DNA of 8,685 nucleotides from assembly GCA_028679035.1 (NCBI GenBank), contig JAJRCL010000154.1:1-8685 (forward strand), written 5' to 3'. Each line of letters starts with the position of its first letter. Within the stretch, counting starts at the first letter, position 1. The DNA is from Methanomicrobiales archaeon. GTDB taxonomy: Archaea; Halobacteriota; Methanomicrobia; Methanomicrobiales; JACTUA01. Shown here one piece after another: positions 4,932 through 8,685 of this stretch. Under the pieces are notes generated by a model, which made no database searches, had not been told where the DNA came from, and saw only the letters and a program-made list of their open reading frames with translations. Both the position numbers and the translations under genes were made by a program.

Positions 4932-5104
4932 TAGCTGAGGGGGCAGGATCCCGTCTCTTGCCCGGTCTCCCAGCCGCCGGTCCCATGCAATCCTGAGAAT
5001 GGTGCGTGCAAACCATTGCGACGAATGAACCCGGAGATCCTATCCTGGTGCTCGATCGGGCCACAGGGCAGCCGGTTATTATCGTTCCGAAATAATTCTC
5101 CATT

Positions 5105-5818
5105 ATGGGAAATGCCCGGCTTGATCTCCGGCGCGTGTTCCACCGGTGTATCACCTGGATCACCGTTGTATCCCTGGTTCTCGCGAACGGTATCACCATT
5201 ATCCTCGCCGTGGTCAACCACTGGGACCTTGGAACACTTCTCTACATTTACTGGTTCCAGAGTGTATCAATCGGCATTTCTACCGTACTGCAGATCCTGG
5301 CGCTGCGCGAACGTGATCTTCCGGCGTCAGACCGCACAGCGTGGCTTGGACGCGGGGGCGATCCGAAGGATCCCCCGATCGCATTTACGAAAGGAAAATT
5401 TCTGGTGGCCGGGTTCTTTTCGCTTCACTACGGGGTTTTTCATGCGGTATACCTGATATTCCTTGTCGCTCTTCCCTTCATTTTCGGGACACCCCCGTCC
5501 TGGTCCCGGGACATCCTCATTGCCTGCACTGTTTTTTTCGTCAATCACCTCATCTCCTCGATTATGTACCGTCAGACGCAGCAGGTCGGTTTTTCCGAAC
5601 TGTTTTCCGGCCCGTATGAACGGATCATCCCGATGCACCTGACCATTGTCCTCGGTTTTTTCGTAGCTAACTTCCTGGCAGCAACCGGCATAACCGCCAC
5701 GAGTTCCATTATTATTCTCTTTCTCGGGCTGAAAATGGTCGTGGATGTGCGCCAGCATATTAAAAAACATGCCGACAGGCCACCGAGGTTCCCATTCCTT
5801 TTGCTGAAGTCCTTCTGA
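5105..5818 (+). CDS. DUF6498-type multispanning membrane protein (237 aa)
   Basis: The 237-residue protein has about six hydrophobic segments, near residues 16-37, 42-65, 98-127, 136-154, 178-196 and 198-215. Family-like landmarks are NHWDLGTLLYIYWFQSVSIG (38-57), GKFLVAGFFSLHYGVFH (97-113) and YERIIPMHLTIVLG (171-184). These fit DUF6498, a membrane family without a known function. His108 and His113 in the third helix and His178 at the fifth lie near the membrane and could bind a metal, but that is speculation. There is no Shine-Dalgarno before the ATG at 5105. A TATA-like GGTTATTATC about 24 nt upstream (5075-5084) would allow a leaderless transcript. It is divergent from the second zinc mini-protein and 90 nt upstream of cdhA on the same strand, with no clear terminator between, so readthrough into cdhA is possible. 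Confidence 0.82.
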   Translation: MGNARLDLRRVFHRCITWITVVSLVLANGITIILAVVNHWDLGTLLYIYWFQSVSIGISTVLQILALRERDLPASDRTAWLGRGGDPKDPPIAFTKGKFLVAGFFSLHYGVFHAVYLIFLVALPFIFGTPPSWSRDILIACTVFFVNHLISSIMYRQTQQVGFSELFSGPYERIIPMHLTIVLGFFVANFLAATGITATSSIIILFLGLKMVVDVRQHIKKHADRPPRFPFLLLKSF

Positions 5819-5845
5819 ATTGATAGTAAATGGTGAATCTACCGA

Positions 5846-5882
5846 CTGAGATACGCTTAAGACTCCTCAGTGAAGTACTTCA
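5846..5882 (+). promoter_or_regulatory. Palindromic element upstream of cdhA
   Basis: TGAAGTACTTCA (5871-5882) is a perfect 12-bp palindrome ending 26 nt before the cdhA ATG. Immediately upstream, CTGAG (5846-5850) and CTCAG (5866-5870) form a second inverted repeat around a weak TATA-like GCTTAAGA (5855-5862). If that box is used, transcription would start near 5882-5888 and the palindrome would sit across the initiation region, as expected for a repressor site. No known archaeal operator consensus was matched, and no strong TATA box is evident. Confidence 0.35.
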
Positions 5883-5908
5883 GCTGATACCAGCCGGATC
5901 CGTTTTGT

Positions 5909-8242
5909 ATGCGGGATATTACCATCAAAATCAAGGATTTTTCAACCGACGTCGGTCACATACGGGATCTGGAACTCCGGGTCGGAAGGCTCTCCCAGGA
6001 AAAATGGTCGGAGCCCCAGGGCCCTACTCCTTATCCGTCAATGACGACCCTGCGGAACTGGGACCGGACCCTTCTCGGACGGTACCGCCCCTTTTATCTT
6101 CCTTTCTGCGATCTCTGCTGCCTGTGCACCTTCGGGAAATGCGACCTGACCGGGGACAAGAAAGGTGCGTGCGGTATCACCATGCCGGCCCAGCAGTCGC
6201 GGGTTGTCCTGCTCACTGCCTGCATCGGTGCCGCTACCCACATCAGCCATGCACGGCACCTTCTCGAACAGCTCATCAAGGAATGCGGTAAGGAGGAAAA
6301 ACTCGATCCCGGCGGACTGAATGTTGAAGTGGAAGCGCCGATTATCCGCCTCGTCTGCGGAGTAAAACCGGAAACCCTGGGGGACCTGGAACAGGTGCTC
6401 GACTATGCGGAAACACAGATAACATCTCTTATTTCATCGACGCACACCGGCCAGGAGGGGAATCCCACCGATCTCGAGTCCAAGGTATTTCACGCCGGTA
6501 TGATCGACCACGTGGGACTTGAAGTTGCAGACCTTGCACAAGTATCCGGGTATAACTTCCCGAAGGCGGACGCAGAAGCCCCACTTGTTGACATGGGGTT
6601 TGGCAGCGTCGATACGGCAAAACCGGTTATCCTTGTTATCGGGCACAATGTCCCGCCGGCGATAAGCATCATGGATTACCTGCAGGACCAGAATCTTACC
6701 GGCAACGTGGAAGTGACGGGAATCTGTTGTACCGCGATTGATATCACACGCTATGCGCCGGGTGCAAAAATTGTCGGGCCCATTTCCTGGCAGATCCGCT
6801 ACATCCGCAGTGGCATACCGGACGTGATCGTGGTTGACGAGCAGTGTATCCGAACCGATGTCCTTGAGGAAGCCCACCGGCGGGGGATCCCGGTCATCGC
6901 GACCAGCGAGAAGAACTGCCTGGGCCTTCCTGACCGCACCCGGGACCCGGCGCAGTCCATCATCGCGGATCTTACCGGTGGAATTGCGGAGGGAGCGCTC
7001 ATCCTTGACCCGGCGCGGGTTGGCGAAGTCGCGGTGCGTACCGCGATCCAGGTTGCCCCCCTTCGGAAAGAACAGAAGAATGTCCCCCTCAATGAACTCG
7101 CAGAACTTGCCAGGAAATGCACCCAGTGCAAGCTGTGCCGCCGGGCATGCCCGAACGACCTGCACATCCCGGAAGCCCTGAAGGCCTGTTCCCGGGGAGA
7201 CCTGCGCATGATGGCCGAACTTGCCGAGGAATGCGTGGGGTGCATCCGCTGCGAACAGGCGTGCCCGCAGGATCTTGCGATCCATTCCCTGATCACCGGG
7301 GCCGGGGACGGACAGGTGCGCAAGGAAGTATTCAAGCTCCGCACGGGAAGGGGGGCGATCCAGGACACCGAGATCCGGCAGGTCGGCGGGCCGATTGTGC
7401 TGGGCGAGATCCCGGGAATCGTTGCGTTTGTGGGGTGCGCCAATTACCCGAGCGGCGGGCGGGAGCTTGCCGAGATGGCGATGGAGTTTGCGAACCGCCG
7501 CTTCATCGTCTGCACCTCGGGGTGTTCTGCCATGACCCTGGGAATGTACCGGAACGAAGAAGGAAAAACTCCCTATGAACTGTACCCGGGGGATTTTACC
7601 GCCGGGGGAATCGTCAATGTCGGTTCCTGTGTATCCAATGCCCACATTGCAGGTGCGGCAGTCAAGATAGCGAGCATTTTTGCACGGAGAAACCTGCGGG
7701 GGAATTACGAAGAAATCGCCGATTACGTGTATAACCGCGTCGGTGCTGTCGGTATCGCCTGGGGCGCGATGTCCCAGAAGGCGGCGGCGATCGCTGCCGG
7801 GTTCTGGCGGCTGGGAATTCCCGTCGTCGTCGGACCTCACGGGACAAAATACCGGCGTATGCTCCTCGGACGATCAGATCACGAAGAGGACTGGTACGCC
7901 TTTGATGCCCGCAGCGGGGACCGGGTCTACACGGGGCCGGTACCGGAACACCTCTTTATCGCTGCGGAGACGAAGGAAGAAGCGATGGTGCTGATCGCCA
8001 AGCTCTGCATGCGCCCGAACGATACGACGAGGGGGCGGTCGCTGAAGCTCACCCATTACATCGACCTCCACCGGCGCCTCTTCGGCTCCATGCCGGAAGA
8101 TATCCACCTTTTCGTGCGCACTCCTGCGGATGTCCCTCTTACAATGAAGGCGGATATCCGGCTCATCCTGAAAGAGAAGGGATGGAAGGAAACGGTGATC
8201 CCGGATCCAACGCTGCTTGCACGACTGGTCCGGGGGAAATGA
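5909..8242 (+). CDS. cdhA: Acetyl-CoA decarbonylase/synthase (CODH/ACS) alpha subunit, CO dehydrogenase
   Basis: The 777-residue catalytic subunit interconverts CO and CO2 with ferredoxin within the ACDS complex. CDLCCLCTFGKC plus C88 (residues 67-88) supplies the shared D and the B cluster ligands. HISHARHL (111-118) is the histidine proton path. By motif, the nickel-iron C cluster ligands are H246 (IGHN), C274 (GICC), C313 (DEQC), C510 (VGCAN), C539 (TSGC) and C574 (GSCVSN); K624 (MSQK) is the acid-base lysine. Two ferredoxin-like motifs, CTQCKLCRRACP (404-415) and CVGCIRCEQACP (442-453), bind the extra E and F clusters that mark the archaeal alpha subunit. All key residues are present. The length is slightly below the roughly 800 of Methanosarcina. 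The ATG at 5909 is the first after an in-frame TGA; no clear Shine-Dalgarno is seen. cdhB follows directly. In a CO2-reducing methanogen it would mainly make acetyl-CoA for biosynthesis. Confidence 0.98.
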   Translation: MRDITIKIKDFSTDVGHIRDLELRVGRLSQEKWSEPQGPTPYPSMTTLRNWDRTLLGRYRPFYLPFCDLCCLCTFGKCDLTGDKKGACGITMPAQQSRVVLLTACIGAATHISHARHLLEQLIKECGKEEKLDPGGLNVEVEAPIIRLVCGVKPETLGDLEQVLDYAETQITSLISSTHTGQEGNPTDLESKVFHAGMIDHVGLEVADLAQVSGYNFPKADAEAPLVDMGFGSVDTAKPVILVIGHNVPPAISIMDYLQDQNLTGNVEVTGICCTAIDITRYAPGAKIVGPISWQIRYIRSGIPDVIVVDEQCIRTDVLEEAHRRGIPVIATSEKNCLGLPDRTRDPAQSIIADLTGGIAEGALILDPARVGEVAVRTAIQVAPLRKEQKNVPLNELAELARKCTQCKLCRRACPNDLHIPEALKACSRGDLRMMAELAEECVGCIRCEQACPQDLAIHSLITGAGDGQVRKEVFKLRTGRGAIQDTEIRQVGGPIVLGEIPGIVAFVGCANYPSGGRELAEMAMEFANRRFIVCTSGCSAMTLGMYRNEEGKTPYELYPGDFTAGGIVNVGSCVSNAHIAGAAVKIASIFARRNLRGNYEEIADYVYNRVGAVGIAWGAMSQKAAAIAAGFWRLGIPVVVGPHGTKYRRMLLGRSDHEEDWYAFDARSGDRVYTGPVPEHLFIAAETKEEAMVLIAKLCMRPNDTTRGRSLKLTHYIDLHRRLFGSMPEDIHLFVRTPADVPLTMKADIRLILKEKGWKETVIPDPTLLARLVRGK

Positions 8243-8685
8243 GCATGGGAAACGACAGCTGGCTGACCGCAGAGATCGGCGGGCCGAAAAAGGCATCGCT
8301 CATCACAAAACCTGAGGTCGCGGATGCGATGATTACCCGTGCAAAACGCCCGATCCTCATCGTGGGCAACATCGCGGCCGAGATCGATCTCGAGAGGATG
8401 AAGCTGATCGATTATCTTGTGGAGCTCGCGAAAAAAGGACATATTACGGTTGTTGCCACCGCTCACACCGGCTCCGCCTTCCGCAAGCGAGGGTTCATCC
8501 CCGATGCGGTCATGCCCGCTGTCGATATCGGGAACCGCCTTGCCGATCCCGCATGGAGGGGACTGGATGGGAAAGGGGCATACGATCTTGCGATTTTCGC
8601 CGGCCTCCCGTACCAGATGGGATGGACTATCCTTTCCGGGCTGAAACACTTCGCTCCTCACCTTAAAACCATCTGCCTGGACAAC
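8239..8685 (+). CDS. cdhB: Acetyl-CoA decarbonylase/synthase epsilon subunit (N-terminal part)
   Basis: This is partial; about 147-149 residues are visible of an expected 170 or so, and the frame is open to the right edge. CdhB is the small non-catalytic partner of CdhA in the alpha2-epsilon2 CO dehydrogenase component and has a flavodoxin-like or nucleotide-binding-like fold. Recognisable segments are TKPEVADAMITRAKRPILIVGN, ITVVATAHTGSAF and the very typical DPAWRGLDGKGAYDLAIFAGLPY. Two in-frame starts are possible: ATG 8239, which overlaps the cdhA stop as ATGA, and ATG 8245, two nt after the stop. Both lie behind GGGGG (8232-8236). The second has the more usual spacing, whereas the first gives the classic coupled overlap. 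The remaining genes of the operon (expected cdhC, cdhD and cdhE) would lie beyond the window. Confidence 0.93.
   Translation, partial: MSMGNDSWLTAEIGGPKKASLITKPEVADAMITRAKRPILIVGNIAAEIDLERMKLIDYLVELAKKGHITVVATAHTGSAFRKRGFIPDAVMPAVDIGNRLADPAWRGLDGKGAYDLAIFAGLPYQMGWTILSGLKHFAPHLKTICLDN

Noticed and set aside
4998..5017. Inverted repeat AATGGT/ACCATT with an 8-nt loop upstream of the DUF6498-type gene.
   Set aside because: It is only 6 bp, not followed by a T-tract and not at the expected promoter position, so it is probably chance.
6434..7840. Long minus-strand open frame opposite cdhA.
   Set aside because: It is a shadow of cdhA, rich in Arg, His and Pro with no domain pattern, as expected for an antisense frame.

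Overview
The window looks like chromosome of a methanogenic euryarchaeon, most likely from the Methanomicrobiales. The main evidence is the right end, which carries the start of an archaeal acetyl-CoA decarbonylase/synthase operon (cdhA complete, cdhB partial). Supporting signs are TATA-like elements in place of bacterial -35/-10 boxes, a possible leaderless gene, T-rich terminators, and several very small zinc-binding proteins of kinds common in methanogens. The taxon is inferred from gene content and style; no phylogeny was done. There is no CRISPR array, rRNA, complete tRNA or intact insertion sequence.

Layout. Positions 1-2056, minus strand, hold a two-gene polyamine operon: a homospermidine synthase gene followed 12 nt later by a fold-type III PLP decarboxylase (ornithine decarboxylase-like) that runs off the left edge. 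Positions 2057-2309 are a divergent intergenic region containing the leader of the synthase gene and a promoter for a 52-residue zinc-ribbon protein (2310-2468, plus). Positions 2469-2768 are a convergent gap with two hairpin-plus-T terminators and no convincing gene. A small winged-helix-like protein (2769-3029, minus) follows.

Positions 3182-4872 have a symmetrical layout. Two paralogous CxxC-x17-CxxC zinc-binding mini-proteins (56 and 58 residues, both minus) flank a plus-strand DUF4349-type membrane lipoprotein (3555-4460). The paralogs share not only coding sequence but also about 58 bp of upstream DNA, including a stem-loop at an identical distance from the start codon. A DUF6498-type membrane protein (5105-5818, plus) is divergent from the second paralog. 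cdhA starts 90 nt after it, and cdhB overlaps the end of cdhA by 4 nt or starts 2 nt after it.

How the genes fit together. The decarboxylase would make putrescine, and the synthase would join two putrescines into sym-homospermidine. CdhA and CdhB form the CO dehydrogenase component of the complex that makes or cleaves acetyl-CoA. In hydrogenotrophic methanogens this complex is chiefly used for carbon assimilation. The central block of tiny zinc and winged-helix proteins looks regulatory and has no assigned partner. The best candidates for something undescribed are the duplicated CxxC-x17-CxxC gene with its conserved 5' hairpin, the perfect inverted repeats around the promoters of the lipoprotein gene and cdhA, and the small winged-helix-like protein.
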